Positions 1 through 9,114 of a stretch of DNA of 47,162 nucleotides are shown piece after piece. The DNA is from Bacillota bacterium. Its GTDB lineage: Bacteria > Bacillota > Syntrophomonadia > Syntrophomonadales > Syntrophomonadaceae. Location of the stretch: contig JAKPGY010000184.1 in assembly GCA_029550685.1 (NCBI GenBank), positions 1-47,162 on the forward strand. Reading direction: 5' to 3'. Below the pieces are notes generated by a model. The model was not told the origin of the DNA. It saw nothing but the letters and a program-made list of their open reading frames with translations, and ran no database searches. The first letter of the stretch is position 1, and each line of letters opens with the position of its first letter. The position numbers and the translations under genes were made by a program.

Positions 1-427
1 AGTAGTGCCCAAGGATATGGGATAAGAAATAATCCCATTAGGGATTATGACCAAAGCCATCCGCAGGGCCAACCAAAGAAATGAAGCATCCCCCGAAGGG
101 GATTGAAATAAGTAGTGCCCAAGGGTGTGAGATATAAAATAATCCCGCAGGGATTATTACAAAAGTACCCGCAGGGCCAACCAAAGAAATGAAGTATCCC
201 CGAAGGGGATTGAAATAAGTAGTGCCCAAGGGTGTGAGATATAAAATAATCCCGCAGGGATTATTTCAAAAAGTACCCGCAGGGCCAACCAAAGAAATGA
301 AGCATCCCCGAAGGGGATTGAAATAAGTAGTGCCCAAGGGTGTGAGATATAAAATAATCCCGCAGGGATTATTACAAAAGTGTACCCGCAGGGCCAATCA
401 AAGAAATGAAGTATCCCCGAGGGGATC
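1..427. repeat. Tandem array, four ~108-bp units of small hairpins
   Basis: Four direct repeats begin at 1, 111, 218 and 326, each with AGTAGTGCCCAAGG. The unit lengths are 110, 107, 108 and about 102 bp. Each unit holds three small palindromes with three-base loops: AATCCCgcaGGGATT, CCCgcaGGG and ATCCCCgaaGGGGAT. The first unit is the most diverged. The array touches the window edge, so it may extend upstream. Unit length is not constant modulo three, which argues against a repeat protein. A rho-independent terminator on the plus strand follows within 30 bases, so the array may be the 3' part of a transcript. No known repeat family is recognised. Confidence 0.9.
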
Positions 428-454
428 AAGGTACGAAGCAGTTAATAGGTTGTA

Positions 455-486
455 AAAGTCTGAAGGGTTATTCAGACTTTTTTTGT
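455..486 (+). terminator. Rho-independent terminator
   Basis: A nine-base stem AAAGTCTGA (455-463) pairs with TCAGACTTT (472-480) and runs into a T tract. It ends whatever is transcribed through the upstream tandem array, before the typA promoter. Confidence 0.85.
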
Positions 487-512
487 GCCGATTTATTTTT
501 AATTAAGTCAAC

Positions 513-521
513 TGATATAAT
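513..521 (+). promoter_or_regulatory. Extended -10 promoter for typA
   Basis: TGATATAAT is a perfect extended -10 element (TGnTATAAT). No good -35 box lies 17 bases upstream, which is normal for extended -10 promoters. The start of transcription would fall near 528, giving a leader of about 30 bases. Confidence 0.6.
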
Positions 522-560
522 TTTTATGCTGTTTTTATTTGTATAGAGAAGGGATGTTCT

Positions 561-2384
561 ATGGACAAAAATTTCTTGCGTAATGTGGCTATAATTGCCC
601 ATGTTGATCATGGGAAAACTACCTTAGTGGACCAATTATTAAAGCAGTCTGGCTATTTTAGAGAACATCAGAAGGTTCCTGAGAGGATTATGGATCGTAA
701 TGACCTGGAGCGGGAACGCGGTATTACCATCTTATCGAAAAACACCAGTATCCGCTGGAATGGATATAAGATAAATGTTGTTGATACTCCTGGTCATGCT
801 GATTTTGGCGGCGAAGTTGAACGTATCGTCCAGATGGTAGATGGAGTGCTTTTGCTGGTCGATGCTTTTGAAGGGCCTATGCCCCAAACTCGTTTTGTTT
901 TGCGCAAAGCCCTGGAAGCCAAGTTAAAACCAGTGGTAGTAATTAATAAGATGGACCGCCCTGGTGCACGTCCTCAGGAAGTAGTCGATGAAATCCTGGA
1001 TCTGTTTATTGAGTTAGGAGTTGATGACGAACAGCTCGACTTTCCTGTAATATATGCCTCAGCTCGCGATGGCTATGCTATTAAGCATTTAACTGATTCA
1101 CCTGAAGATCTGCGTCCTTTATTTGATGCCATTGTAGAATATATACCTGCTCCCCAGGGAGATAAAGAAGGTCCGCTGCAGCTTAGCATCGCTTCCCTGG
1201 ACTACGATAACTATGTGGGCAGAATTGGTATTGGTAAAATACTGCGCGGCAGTCTTGCCAAGGGTGAGGAAGTTATAGTCTGTAATACCGAAGGGAAAGA
1301 GCAGCGCGTCAAGGTTGTTAATCTTTATACTTTTGAAGGATTAAACCGTGTAGAAAAAGATATGGTACCGGCAGGAGAAATAGCAGCCGTTTCCGGTATT
1401 GATTCTTTGACCATTGGTGATACCCTGTGCCCTGTAGACAAAATAGAACCAATACCCTTTGTTAGAATTGACGAGCCTACCATATCTATGAATTTTATTG
1501 TAAATGACAGCCCTTTTGCAGGCCAGGATGGTACGTATGTAACCAGCCGTCACCTGCGGGATCGCTTGTTTAGAGAATTATTGTCCAACATAGCTTTGAG
1601 AGTTGAAGAAATTACCCCGGATTGTTTCAAAGTATCCGGCCGGGGAGAACTTCATCTTTCGATCTTAATTGAAACCATGCGCCGCGAAGGTTATGAGTTT
1701 GCTGTGACTCGCCCGGAAGTAATTCTCCACCGGGAGCAGGGAGTTATCCTGGAACCTATGGAGTTATTGCATGCTGAAGTGCCGGAAGAATTCGTTGGTA
1801 CTGTCATAGAAGCTACCGGAAGAAGAAAAGGGGAACTGTTAAACATGGTACCCGGTCCGGGTGATACAATTAAACTGGAAATCCGTATTCCCTCTCGAGG
1901 TTTAATTGGGTATCGCTCCGAATTTCTTACTGATACTCGAGGTACCGGAGTGATGTATCATGTTTTTGATGGATATGATACATTCCGGGGAGAAATACCC
2001 GGAAGAAACCGGGGGTCACTGGTAGCGTCTGAAACAGGAACTGCTGTGGCTTATGGGCTGTACAATGCTCAGGAACGAGGTAACCTGTTTGTGGAACCAG
2101 GAACAGAAGTATATGAGGGTATGATAGTAGGTGAGAATGCCCGCAGCCAGGACATAGATGTAAACGTCTGTAAGAAAAAACACCTGACCAACACTCGAGC
2201 CTCTGGTTCCGATGAAGCTCTGAGGCTGGTGCCGCCAGTAGTGATGACCCTGGAAAAGTGCCTGGAATTTATCAAAGATGATGAATTATTGGAAGTTACT
2301 CCCCGGCACCTGCGTTTAAGAAAAATAATTTTGGATAAGTCAGCCAGAGATCGAGCTCAGAAGAAGAAAGAACAAGCCTCATAA
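561..2384 (+). CDS. typA: GTP-binding translation factor TypA/BipA
   Basis: This is a ribosome-associated GTPase of the EF-G/LepA superfamily that assists ribosome assembly and stress adaptation in the cytoplasm. At 607 aa it is full length for the family. The G domain is clear: AHVDHGKT at residues 13-20, the switch-I RERGIT at 51-56, [10 protein letters not shown] at 75-84 and NKMD at 129-132. The EF-G-like domains and the TypA-specific C-terminal domain follow (residues ~300-600), with the typical [18 protein letters not shown] and [18 protein letters not shown] segments. The ATG has an AGAAGGGA ribosome site seven bases upstream. It appears to be a single-gene unit, with an extended -10 promoter before it and a terminator after it. 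Confidence 0.97.
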   Translation: MDKNFLRNVAIIAHVDHGKTTLVDQLLKQSGYFREHQKVPERIMDRNDLERERGITILSKNTSIRWNGYKINVVDTPGHADFGGEVERIVQMVDGVLLLVDAFEGPMPQTRFVLRKALEAKLKPVVVINKMDRPGARPQEVVDEILDLFIELGVDDEQLDFPVIYASARDGYAIKHLTDSPEDLRPLFDAIVEYIPAPQGDKEGPLQLSIASLDYDNYVGRIGIGKILRGSLAKGEEVIVCNTEGKEQRVKVVNLYTFEGLNRVEKDMVPAGEIAAVSGIDSLTIGDTLCPVDKIEPIPFVRIDEPTISMNFIVNDSPFAGQDGTYVTSRHLRDRLFRELLSNIALRVEEITPDCFKVSGRGELHLSILIETMRREGYEFAVTRPEVILHREQGVILEPMELLHAEVPEEFVGTVIEATGRRKGELLNMVPGPGDTIKLEIRIPSRGLIGYRSEFLTDTRGTGVMYHVFDGYDTFRGEIPGRNRGSLVASETGTAVAYGLYNAQERGNLFVEPGTEVYEGMIVGENARSQDIDVNVCKKKHLTNTRASGSDEALRLVPPVVMTLEKCLEFIKDDELLEVTPRHLRLRKIILDKSARDRAQKKKEQAS

Positions 2385-2429
2385 AGCTGGCCGTTTAAAG
2401 CCATGATATGTATACATCAGTTTTTCGCA

Positions 2430-2480
2430 GGAATCCGCCATTATGATTAAGAATTACATGGAGGATTCTTTTTTTTTTTG
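2430..2480 (+). terminator. Terminator after typA
   Basis: GGAATCCGCCA (2430-2440) can pair imperfectly with TGGAGGATTC (2459-2468), followed directly by about eleven T residues. The loop is long, but the U tract is strong. Confidence 0.6.
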
Positions 2481-2546
2481 TCAGTGAAGTTTATGTGGTT
2501 TAACAACTAGCTCACTGGCCTCAGTCTATAGAGGGAGGTATAGGAT

Positions 2547-3917
2547 TTGGAAGCGTTTAGCAATTTAGTCTCAGTAGTAAACAGTTTTCTGTGGGGGCCG
2601 TGGTTATTGGTATTACTGGTGGGAACTGGTATTTTTCTAACACTGCGTTTGGGCTTTTTGCAGTTTACGCAGCTGCCCTATGCTTTAAAGTTAGCTTTTT
2701 CCCCGTCTCAGCAGGATAAGAAGTCGGCCGGGGATATTTCCCACTTTCAGGCTCTTATGACTGCGCTGGCTGCCACCATAGGTACCGGCAACATTGTTGG
2801 TGTGGCTACTGCTTTTGTTTTAGGCGGCCCGGGAGCAGTTTTTTGGATGTGGATAACTGCTTTATTCGGTATGGCAACCAAGTATGGAGAAGCCGTGTTA
2901 GCCGTTAAATACCGAGTGGTGGATGGCTACGGTGAAATGGCTGGCGGCCCCATGTTCTATATTGAAAAAGGCTTGGGCTGGAAATGGATGGCAGTACTAT
3001 TTGCATTCTTTGGTGCTGTTGCTGCTTTTGGTATCGGTAATCTGGTACAAATTAATTCGGTTGCGGGCAACATGGCCTCTACTTTTCATGTTAATCCGGT
3101 AATTACTGGCATTGTTTTAACCATATTCACTGCCATAGTAGTTTTAGGAGGAGTCAAGAGTATCGGCCGTTGGTCCAGCATTATTGTTCCTTTCATGGCG
3201 TTGTTTTATATTATCGCAGGGCTTTACATTGTTTTTACCAATCTGGATCTGGCAGGTCCAGCATTTGCGTTAATATTTACTGATGCTTTCACAGCCGAAG
3301 CCGGTTTAGGAGCTTTAATCGGTACTACCATTCGCTATGGTGTGGCCCGCGGATTGTTTTCCAACGAGGCGGGTATGGGTTCAGCTCCAATCGCTGCGGC
3401 CGCAGCCAAGACTGATCATCCTTGCCGCCAGGGTTTGGTATCAATGACCGGTACTTTCCTTGATACCATTATTGTCTGTTCCATAACCGGTCTTTCCCTG
3501 GTCATGGCCAGTTTGGGAGGATTTGCTCCTGGGGAACCAAATTCTGCCGCTCTTACCGCCCAATCCTTCCAGCACTTTATACCTTTTGGCAACGTATTGG
3601 TAACCATTGCCCTGGTCTTTTTCGCTTACTCAACCGTCCTGGGATGGTCTTATTATGGAGAAAAATGTTTTTACTACTTGGTCGGCGAAAAAGGCCTGAT
3701 TCCTTACCGGGTCATATTCTGTGCCGTGGTCTTTGTGGGGGCAGTAACTGAACTTGATCTAGTGTGGTCAATTGCCGACACTTTCAATGCTGCTATGTGT
3801 ATACCTAACTTGATTGCCCTGATCTTGTTATCGGGAGTAATTGTAGCTGAGACTAAGGATTTCAAAGGAATACGCGCCCAAGAAATTGCCCAGGAGCGCA
3901 AACAGGCAGTCTCATAA
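2547..3917 (+). CDS. Sodium:alanine/glycine symporter (AgcS family)
   Basis: This integral membrane carrier of the alanine/glycine:cation symporter family (TC 2.A.25) imports small neutral amino acids with Na+. It is 456 aa with about ten or eleven hydrophobic segments. The family signature GTGNIVGVATAF followed by LGGPGAVFWMW lies near residues 80-105, and NEAGMGSAPIAAAAA near 275-290. The start is TTG: GGGAGG lies eight bases before it and no ATG in this frame is better placed. The exact substrate cannot be read from sequence. It stands alone between typA and a repeat-containing spacer. Confidence 0.93.
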   Translation: MEAFSNLVSVVNSFLWGPWLLVLLVGTGIFLTLRLGFLQFTQLPYALKLAFSPSQQDKKSAGDISHFQALMTALAATIGTGNIVGVATAFVLGGPGAVFWMWITALFGMATKYGEAVLAVKYRVVDGYGEMAGGPMFYIEKGLGWKWMAVLFAFFGAVAAFGIGNLVQINSVAGNMASTFHVNPVITGIVLTIFTAIVVLGGVKSIGRWSSIIVPFMALFYIIAGLYIVFTNLDLAGPAFALIFTDAFTAEAGLGALIGTTIRYGVARGLFSNEAGMGSAPIAAAAAKTDHPCRQGLVSMTGTFLDTIIVCSITGLSLVMASLGGFAPGEPNSAALTAQSFQHFIPFGNVLVTIALVFFAYSTVLGWSYYGEKCFYYLVGEKGLIPYRVIFCAVVFVGAVTELDLVWSIADTFNAAMCIPNLIALILLSGVIVAETKDFKGIRAQEIAQERKQAVS

Positions 3918-3925
3918 CCACAAAC

Positions 3926-3947
3926 AGCCCCTGCTTAGGCAGGGGCT
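3926..3947. terminator. Terminator-like hairpin, copy 1
   Basis: The nine-base stem AGCCCCTGC/GCAGGGGCT with a four-base loop lies eight bases after the symporter stop. No T run follows on either strand. A nearly identical hairpin lies at 4150-4171, on the other side of a dispersed repeat. Confidence 0.5.
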
Positions 3948-3986
3948 GGAGAGTGTTAAAAAAGATTATTAAACAACTTTGCGTTC

Positions 3987-4139
3987 GAGATTGCCACGGC
4001 ACTTCGTGCCTCGCAATGACCCATATGATGGCTTTCGGTTGTGTTATCGGCCGTTCCGGCACTACCGATGTTCACTATCGTTCACGGCTAATGTTGCGAG
4101 GAGCGTAGCGACGCGGCGATCTGACACAATGACTTTTTC
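3987..4139. repeat. Dispersed palindromic repeat (family A), copy 1
   Basis: Two modules. At 3987-4020, read on minus, GTCATTGCGA-GGCAC-gaa-GTGCC-GTGGCAATCTC is a stem with an inner hairpin. At about 4040-4139 is a second module ending GTTGCGAGGAGCGTAGCGACG and containing the CGGCCGTTCCGGCACT block. In reverse orientation the same modules recur at 10186-10327, and pieces recur at 15762-15997, 35012-35460, 38757-38793 and 46541 onward. It has no coding content; short ORFs across it are incidental. Confidence 0.85.
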
Positions 4140-4149
4140 GACAGTCTGC

Positions 4150-4171
4150 AGCCCCTGTTTAGGCAGGGGCT
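4150..4171. terminator. Terminator-like hairpin, copy 2
   Basis: AGCCCCTG/CAGGGGCT stem with a TTTAGG loop, followed on plus by GTTAGTTT. It nearly duplicates the hairpin at 3926-3947. The repeat between them may have been inserted into, and duplicated, the symporter's terminator. It could also serve the convergent YitT gene. Confidence 0.5.
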
Positions 4172-4314
4172 GTTAGTTTATATTAGCATTCATAATATGC
4201 CCTCCTGAATAGGACACCGCCCTCTCTTAACAGCCATGTCAATTGCAGCTTAAGGATTGTTGCTGCGTATAAACGACCCCAGTATGCGAATTACCCTGTA
4301 GTGATTCAGGACAT

Positions 4315-5190
4315 TCAGAAATCAGCTTGGCTGTCACGAAAGCCTTGCCCGTACACCTCGATGGTTTCACTAATTGTAATGAAAGCCTCCGGATCTATCT
4401 GAAATACTATCTCTTTCAGGCGGGGCAGCTGGGTTTTTCCCACGGTGACCATAATGATCTGCCGGTGTTCGCCGGTGTAAGCTCCCTGTCCCAATAGATA
4501 GGTACATCCCCGGTGTAACGCATGAATTATGGCATGGGTGATCTCTTCGTACTCTTTGGAAATGATAAATACCGTACGAGTAACATAAGGGCCCGCTTCA
4601 ACCAAATCTACCATACGAGAGCTAATATAGATGCTGATAGCCGAAAACAAAGTAAGTTCCAAACTGGATGTGAAAAGGAACAAGGCAAGAATGGAAAGGT
4701 TAGTGACCAAAAAAGTCTGGCCAAAATTGTACCCCCAGAAACGCCGGACTATGACGGCTACAATATCCGTGCCTCCCACCGATCCTTTGCTCCGTAAAAC
4801 AAATCCTGAACCGATGCCGGTCAGCACGCCTCCAAATACTGTGGATAGCAGTATATTATCAATTCCAAAATTCATATGCTTAAAAAGTTCCAGAAAAAAG
4901 CTCTGAAAGATAACTCCCAATAGACTATAAATGATAAAGCGCCGGCTTATATACCGGTATCCAGCTATAAATATGGGGATATTTAACCCTATATACCACA
5001 ATGCTATGTCCAGATGAGTAATAAAGTTCAGAATCACCGCCAGACCAGTTACTCCTCCGGTCAGTAAATGAGCTGGTACTAAAACAGCCTGGATGCCGAG
5101 AGCTAATATAGCTGATCCCACAGCTATGCCCACCACATCCTTGGCAGACATTTTTTCTGTAAAACGGGACAAATTAACCCTGGTACGCAT
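4315..5190 (-). CDS. YitT family membrane protein (DUF161/DUF2179)
   Basis: This is a multi-pass membrane protein of the YitT family, common in Firmicutes; its substrate is unknown. With the start used here it is 291 aa, the usual family length. The N-terminal half carries about five hydrophobic helices, including the typical LVPAHLLTGGVTGLAVIL near residue 38 and GSKGSVGGTDIVA-like SKGSVGGTDIVAVIVRR near 135-150. The C-terminal ~80 residues (ending in a QIDPEAFITISE-type segment) form the cytoplasmic DUF2179 domain. A longer frame opens at 5316, but GGGAGGAAAGG lies only before the internal ATG at 5190, so that start is preferred. It is divergent from the mannose operon. Confidence 0.88.
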   Translation of the reverse strand: MRTRVNLSRFTEKMSAKDVVGIAVGSAILALGIQAVLVPAHLLTGGVTGLAVILNFITHLDIALWYIGLNIPIFIAGYRYISRRFIIYSLLGVIFQSFFLELFKHMNFGIDNILLSTVFGGVLTGIGSGFVLRSKGSVGGTDIVAVIVRRFWGYNFGQTFLVTNLSILALFLFTSSLELTLFSAISIYISSRMVDLVEAGPYVTRTVFIISKEYEEITHAIIHALHRGCTYLLGQGAYTGEHRQIIMVTVGKTQLPRLKEIVFQIDPEAFITISETIEVYGQGFRDSQADF

Positions 5191-5437
5191 ATTATGCCTT
5201 TCCTCCCTGGTTTGGAACCTGATCAGGCTTAGCTTTTCCCAAGGAGCGGCAAATATTACCGGTTTATCATTGGGCTTAAAGGCCAGTGACACACTCTCAG
5301 GCAGGGCTCCGGTCATTAAGTTATAGATGTTCGGCTACAGGGGCATACTAGAAAGAAATGCCTGTCAAATAAATGGCATAGACCTCGGATAAAAAAGCAT
5401 ACAATGACTTGTCAGTAATTTGGAGGTAACGCTTCCT

Positions 5438-6484
5438 ATGATATCAGTAATTCTGGCGGGCGGTAAGGGACTGCGCCTCTGGCCGGAAAGCAGGCCATCC
5501 CGCCCCAAGCAATTATGCAAATTTGTTGACAACCGCTCCATGCTGGACCATACCATTGACCGGCTGCTGAATCTGGGGTCACGCCGAATAATAATTATTA
5601 CCAGCGATGATCTCAAACCTCTCATATATTCACTGGTTCAACAACGACCAGATGGGGACCGCATCCATATACTCAGCGAACCAGTGGGGAAAAATACTGC
5701 CCCCGCAGTAGGTATGGCTCTGGCTCAATGTCTACATGAAGCTTACGATGAAGTTCTGGGCATTTTTCCCGCTGACCACCACATTCTGGACAATCAGGCA
5801 TTTGAGGAAAGCGTACACCGGGCTGTTAAAGCCGCTCAGCAGGGCTGTGTGGCCACTATCGGCATCAACCCTAGCCGTCCTGAAACTGGATATGGATATA
5901 TTGAAAAAACCAAATGGGAGATTGCTTCCCTGGATAATGTCTATCAGGTAAATTCCTTCTGTGAAAAACCTGATCTTAACATTGCCAAAACCTACCTCAA
6001 TAGTGGCTCACATATGTGGAATGCCGGGATTTATATAGCCAAGGGCAGCACCCTGCTGGAAGAATTCGCCCGTCACCTGCCGGAGATTTACGACAACATA
6101 ATTAAGGGACTGGATGGGTATATATCCTCTTATGCTGACCTGCCGGAAATCAGCCTGGATTATGGTATTGCTGAAAAGTCTGACCGCATGGCGGTTGTAC
6201 CGGCTGATTTTGGCTGGTGTGACTTGGGCAGTTGGAATGCGCTGGAAGAGTTGTATGAAGTGGATAAAGACAATAACGTTGTCTGCGGTAATGACGTTAT
6301 TCCTCTAGATAGCCGCAATTGCGTAATTAAGCAGTGTGACAAGTCCATAGTTCTATTCGGAGTGGATCGCCTGCTGGTGGTAGAAACCGATGATGTAATC
6401 TTTGTTGCCGATCGTAATCGATCCCAGGAAGTGCGCACTGTAGTGGACACTTTACACCAGCTGGACCGTCACGACCTTCTATAA
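5438..6484 (+). CDS. manC: Mannose-1-phosphate guanylyltransferase
   Basis: It makes GDP-mannose from mannose-1-phosphate and GTP. It is 348 aa, the short form without the fused phosphomannose isomerase cupin. The N-terminal nucleotidyltransferase signature is intact: GGKG at residues 8-11, RLWPESR to PKQ at 13-24, EPVGKNTAPA at 81-90 and PADHH at 111-115. FCEKPD and WNAGIY follow. The frame is open to a TTG at 5420, but that TTG lies inside the ribosome site GGAGGT (5422-5427); the ATG ten bases downstream at 5438 is the credible start. It is followed after 19-21 bases by the phosphomannomutase gene, so both GDP-mannose steps are co-transcribed. Confidence 0.93.
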   Translation: MISVILAGGKGLRLWPESRPSRPKQLCKFVDNRSMLDHTIDRLLNLGSRRIIIITSDDLKPLIYSLVQQRPDGDRIHILSEPVGKNTAPAVGMALAQCLHEAYDEVLGIFPADHHILDNQAFEESVHRAVKAAQQGCVATIGINPSRPETGYGYIEKTKWEIASLDNVYQVNSFCEKPDLNIAKTYLNSGSHMWNAGIYIAKGSTLLEEFARHLPEIYDNIIKGLDGYISSYADLPEISLDYGIAEKSDRMAVVPADFGWCDLGSWNALEELYEVDKDNNVVCGNDVIPLDSRNCVIKQCDKSIVLFGVDRLLVVETDDVIFVADRNRSQEVRTVVDTLHQLDRHDLL

Positions 6485-6505
6485 AAATACATTGGAGGAT
6501 TTATG

Positions 6506-7885
6506 ATGAGCAATATTTTTCGCCAGTATGATATACGGGGGATAGTCGGTCAAGATTTGGGGGATGAACAGGTAGATCGAATCAGCCGGGCTTTTGCTGC
6601 CTACGCATATAATCATGGTCAAACTGAAATCCTGCTGGGACACGATAATCGTCATTCTTCGCCTCATTTCCGTGATATAGCGGCCCGGGCTTTAATGGAA
6701 AGCGGCTTAAAGGTTATGGACCTGGGTATGGTAATAACACCTGTTTTCTATTTTGCCTCTCACCACCTTAACATTCCGGCGGGCTTAATGATTACTGCCA
6801 GCCACAATCCTTCTGAATATAACGGGTTCAAATTACTGCTGGGTGAATCAACTATTTACGGCGAACAGATTCAGGAAGTAAAACGCATGGCCAAAGCCGG
6901 GTCATTCCTGCATGGAGCAGGGGGTTCTCTTATATCCTGCGATATCAAGCAGGCTTATCATGATATGATTCTGGGAAAAATCAGCATGGGTCCACGCACT
7001 ATAAAGGTGGTAGTCGATTGCGGCAATGGCACAGCCTCTCTTTTTGCTCCCCAGATATTACGGGACCTGGGTTGTGAGGTTCTGGAACTATACTGTGAAT
7101 CTGATCCTGATTACCCGCATCATCACCCGGACCCTGTCAATCCCAACAATATGACCGATTTGGTGGATATGGTTGTAAGTTCTCAGGCTGATTTGGGAAT
7201 AGGTTTTGATGGTGATGGTGACCGTCTGGGAGTAGTGGATTCCAACGGCAACATGATCTGGGGAGATATGCTCATGATCCTTTTCTGGCGTCAGTTGCTG
7301 CCCCGTTATCCAGGTACTCCAGCCATAGTCGAAGTAAAATGTTCCCAGAGTCTTATCGATGAAATTAAACGTTTGGGCGGAAAACCGGTTCTGTACAAAA
7401 CCGGTCATTCACTGATAAAAGCTAAAATGAGAGAGATTGGTGCTATTTTTACCGGCGAAATGTCCGGGCATATGTTCTTTGCCGACGAATACTACGGATA
7501 TGACGATGCTATTTACGCAGCCGCCCGGCTGTTATCTTTACTGTCCCACCAGGAAAAGAGCCTGATTGAACTCTTAGAAGATGTTCCCCGTTATTATTCA
7601 ACTCCGGAAATTCGAATTCCCAGCAGCGATGCTGGTAAATTCCAGCAAGTTGAACAGGTTATTAAGCATTTTGAACCCCTTTATGAAATAATCAAAGTTG
7701 ACGGGGCCCGCATTCTCTTCCCTCAGGGTTGGGGTTTGGTTCGGGCCTCTAATACCGGTCCGGAATTAATCGTGCGTTGTGAAGGCAATACCCCGCAGGC
7801 CTTGGAGGAGATTAAGTCAGAATTGTTTTCCTATCTGGCCGAGATTGGTCTCCCCTTGGTAGAGGAAGAATTGATCAAGGTATAA
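6506..7885 (+). CDS. manB: Phosphomannomutase/phosphoglucomutase
   Basis: An alpha-D-phosphohexomutase that interconverts hexose-6- and hexose-1-phosphate, here most likely feeding mannose-1-phosphate to the adjacent guanylyltransferase. It is 459 aa with four domains. The phosphoserine loop TASHNP at residues 97-102 carries the catalytic Ser99, the metal loop DGDGDR is at 235-240, the sugar loop GEMSGH is near 315, and the phosphate-binding RASNTGPELIVRCEG is near 410-425. Two ATGs are adjacent (6503, 6506). GGAGG ends four bases before the first and seven before the second, so the second is chosen. Preference for mannose or glucose cannot be told from sequence; context favours mannose. Confidence 0.92.
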   Translation: MSNIFRQYDIRGIVGQDLGDEQVDRISRAFAAYAYNHGQTEILLGHDNRHSSPHFRDIAARALMESGLKVMDLGMVITPVFYFASHHLNIPAGLMITASHNPSEYNGFKLLLGESTIYGEQIQEVKRMAKAGSFLHGAGGSLISCDIKQAYHDMILGKISMGPRTIKVVVDCGNGTASLFAPQILRDLGCEVLELYCESDPDYPHHHPDPVNPNNMTDLVDMVVSSQADLGIGFDGDGDRLGVVDSNGNMIWGDMLMILFWRQLLPRYPGTPAIVEVKCSQSLIDEIKRLGGKPVLYKTGHSLIKAKMREIGAIFTGEMSGHMFFADEYYGYDDAIYAAARLLSLLSHQEKSLIELLEDVPRYYSTPEIRIPSSDAGKFQQVEQVIKHFEPLYEIIKVDGARILFPQGWGLVRASNTGPELIVRCEGNTPQALEEIKSELFSYLAEIGLPLVEEELIKV

Positions 7886-7944
7886 AGTTATCCAAACAAG
7901 TCTAGAATATTGGGAAAGTCTGCTTAAGTTCAAGGAGGAAATTA

Positions 7945-9114
7945 ATGACTATAATAAATCTAGGTACTTATCCACCCAAACAGTGTGGAATAGCTACTTT
8001 TTCTCAAGATTTGCGCCGCAGCCTTATGAAAGCCGGGCACACTGTTTTAGTTGCAGCAGTATCTGATCACGAGTACGAATACCAATATACCTCTGAGGTA
8101 ATAACTGAAATCGGCCAGCACCAAAAACAGGATTACCTGCGGGCTGCTTCGCTAATTAATAACCATAGTGCCATAAATCTGGTGATTATTCAGCATGAGT
8201 ATGGCATATATGGAGGACCCAGCGGCAGTTACCTGCTGGATTTTTGCAATGCCTTGCATAAACCCTTTGTTGTAGTCACCCATACCGTACTTCCTAACCC
8301 GGAAGACCTTCGCTATAAAATACTGGTGGATCTGACGCAACAGGCTTCCGCGGTAGTGTGCATGACTGAGAACTCTGCTGATCTTTTGCGCCGCATCTAC
8401 CAGGTTCCATCCTCCAAAATTAATCCTATCAGCCATGGGGTGCCAGACTTTACTCCCAAATCCCCTAGTGCTTTGAAAAGGCGATATAGGCTGCAGGGTC
8501 AAAATGTTATTTCCACCTTTGGTCTGATAGGACCTGGCAAAGGATTGGAACTAGGTATACGGGCAGTTGCTGAGGTACTGAAGGAATACCCTAACTGTAC
8601 CTACCTTATATTGGGCCAAACCCACCCCATGCTGCAGAAAAGCGAAGGGGAAAAATATCGCCAGATGCTGGAACAGTTGGTGCTGGATTTAGACATTACC
8701 AACAATGTGAAATTCGTTAACCGCTTTCTAAGCGATGAAGAACTAGGAGACTATCTATATCTTACCGACATTTATTTAAGTCCCTACCCTAATTTGGATC
8801 AAGCTGTATCAGGCACCCTGACTTTTGCAGTTGGTTCCGGACGAGCTATTGTCTCCACCCCTTATGCCCATGCAATAGAGTTGCTGGCTGAGGGACGTGG
8901 CCTTTTGGCCTCTCAGCCCGATTACCACGAATTAGCCCGGCTAATCAAATCGATTCTGGCTGACCCAGATTTGAAAAACCGGCTGCAGAATAAAGCTGGC
9001 CAGCTAGGACATACCATGAGTTGGACCCAGGTAGGCCGGCGCTACAGTCAAGTCTTAAATCAAGTAGCCAAGTACAGTCATAAAACAGAAGGGAAAAAGA
9101 TCCATTATGCTTGA
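7945..9114 (+). CDS. Glycosyltransferase family 4 (GT-B)
   Basis: A cytoplasmic GT-B glycosyltransferase of 389 aa. The N-terminal Rossmann domain opens with a GTYPPKQCGIATF loop (residues 7-19), typical of GT4 enzymes that bind an acceptor there, and HEYGIYGG lies near residue 85. The C-terminal donor-binding domain includes FGLIGPGKGLE near 190-200, and GSGRAIVSTPYAHAIELL near 300 followed by EGRGLL. AAGGAGGAAATTA precedes the ATG. It follows the two GDP-mannose genes in the same direction, so GDP-mannose is the likely donor (inference). Its stop overlaps the next gene's start by eight bases, which suggests coupled translation and a working partnership. Confidence 0.85.
   Translation: MTIINLGTYPPKQCGIATFSQDLRRSLMKAGHTVLVAAVSDHEYEYQYTSEVITEIGQHQKQDYLRAASLINNHSAINLVIIQHEYGIYGGPSGSYLLDFCNALHKPFVVVTHTVLPNPEDLRYKILVDLTQQASAVVCMTENSADLLRRIYQVPSSKINPISHGVPDFTPKSPSALKRRYRLQGQNVISTFGLIGPGKGLELGIRAVAEVLKEYPNCTYLILGQTHPMLQKSEGEKYRQMLEQLVLDLDITNNVKFVNRFLSDEELGDYLYLTDIYLSPYPNLDQAVSGTLTFAVGSGRAIVSTPYAHAIELLAEGRGLLASQPDYHELARLIKSILADPDLKNRLQNKAGQLGHTMSWTQVGRRYSQVLNQVAKYSHKTEGKKIHYA

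Noticed and set aside
1-427. CRISPR array
   Set aside because: The units are contiguous direct repeats of ~108 bp without unique spacers, and no cas gene is nearby.
38-429. Minus-strand ORFs encoding repeated peptides over the tandem array
   Set aside because: Unit lengths of 110, 107 and 108 do not keep one frame, there is no ribosome site, and conservation follows the palindromes rather than codons.
3979-4176. 65-codon ORF across the family-A repeat
   Set aside because: It is composed entirely of repeat and terminator-like hairpins.
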